Shown here: piece by piece, positions 63,967 to 64,000 of the stretch | How the letters are laid out: every line of letters begins with the position of its first letter | Position numbering within the stretch: position 1 is the first letter of the stretch | NCBI RefSeq assembly: GCF_003386285.1 | Contig: NZ_QPNC01000009.1 | Coordinates: 124,001 to 188,000, forward strand | Length of the DNA stretch: 64,000 nucleotides | Reading direction: 5' to 3' | Source of the DNA: Nocardiopsis sp. FIRDI 009 | GTDB taxonomy: Bacteria > Actinomycetota > Actinomycetes > Streptosporangiales > Streptosporangiaceae | The notes under the pieces: generated by a model | Told to the model about the DNA's origin: nothing | Databases searched by the model: none | Seen by the model: only the letters and a program-made list of their open reading frames with translations | Position numbers and translations under genes: made by a program

Positions 63967-64000
63967 TGACCACTACGCCGGTGGCCGCGCCCGTCGGGGG
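63967..64000 (+). CDS. Possible start of next gene (ruvC position), cut by window
   Basis: A GTG at 63967 opens a frame to the window end (VTTTPVAAPVG). Position after yebC suggests ruvC, but no RuvC motif is in view and there is no clear ribosome site. Confidence 0.2.

Overview
The window is high-GC, gene-dense DNA from an actinomycete. Gene content (a four-gene Roadblock/GTPase conservon, phosphatidylinositol mannoside genes, a CebR-type operator, frequent GTG starts) and coding style point to a Nocardiopsis-like member of the Streptosporangiales. That placement is inference; no 16S gene is present. I see no insertion sequence, prophage, CRISPR array or biosynthetic gene cluster. Most of the window is chromosomal core with metabolic and regulatory accessory blocks.

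Layout. 1-5.3 kb: the end of a RibD-type reductase and a separate deaminase, a Ski2-like helicase, malate dehydrogenase and a CAT-anticodon tRNA. 5.4-16.8 kb: a DUF4870 membrane protein, a secreted two-domain SGNH hydrolase, TetR, a glycerophosphodiesterase-fold protein that has lost its active site, a DeoR-type regulator, a VOC protein, an MFS exporter, a two-component pair with an unusual kinase, and an HD phosphohydrolase. 16.5-19.7 kb: an AsnC/Lrp regulator diverging from tryptophan dioxygenase and kynureninase (tryptophan to anthranilate). 19.7-21.3 kb: a long, AT-richer spacer and a tail-anchored DPBB-domain protein. 21.5-25.5 kb: branched-chain 2-oxoacid dehydrogenase E1a-E1b-E2 with a divergent Lrp regulator. 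25.6-32.5 kb: two PhzF paralogues, an ABC-class ATPase, a PAC2 protein and dihydroorotate dehydrogenase. 32.6-36 kb: tandem PdaC-like deacetylases. 36-44.5 kb: methionine supply (B12-riboswitch-controlled metE; metNIQ transporter) with two cell-envelope proteins between. 44.6-47.2 kb: beta-glucosidase and its LacI/CebR-type regulator. 47.3-49.6 kb: a tiny Cys-rich protein, a degenerate FAH-fold protein and a VanY-type carboxypeptidase. 50-55.4 kb: a conservon (sensor kinase, Roadblock, DUF742, GTPase). 55.4-64 kb: a DUF885 protein, then the conserved HIT-pgsA-patA-pimA-LemA-like-pdxS-pdxT-yebC block.

Working together: the last block makes phosphatidylinositol and its first mannosylated, acylated forms for the envelope, followed by vitamin B6 synthesis. 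Methionine is covered by B12-independent synthesis, switched off when B12 is present, and by uptake. Valine/leucine/isoleucine and tryptophan catabolism each sit opposite an Lrp-type regulator. Several envelope enzymes (two NodB deacetylases, a VanY peptidase, a VldE-like protein, the DPBB protein) suggest active wall remodelling.

The points most worth a second look are a repeat family found in spacers between converging genes, the dead GDPD, the DPBB protein without a visible export signal, the mosaic PhzF duplication with a C-terminal extension, and the histidine kinase whose sensor-like domain follows its ATPase.
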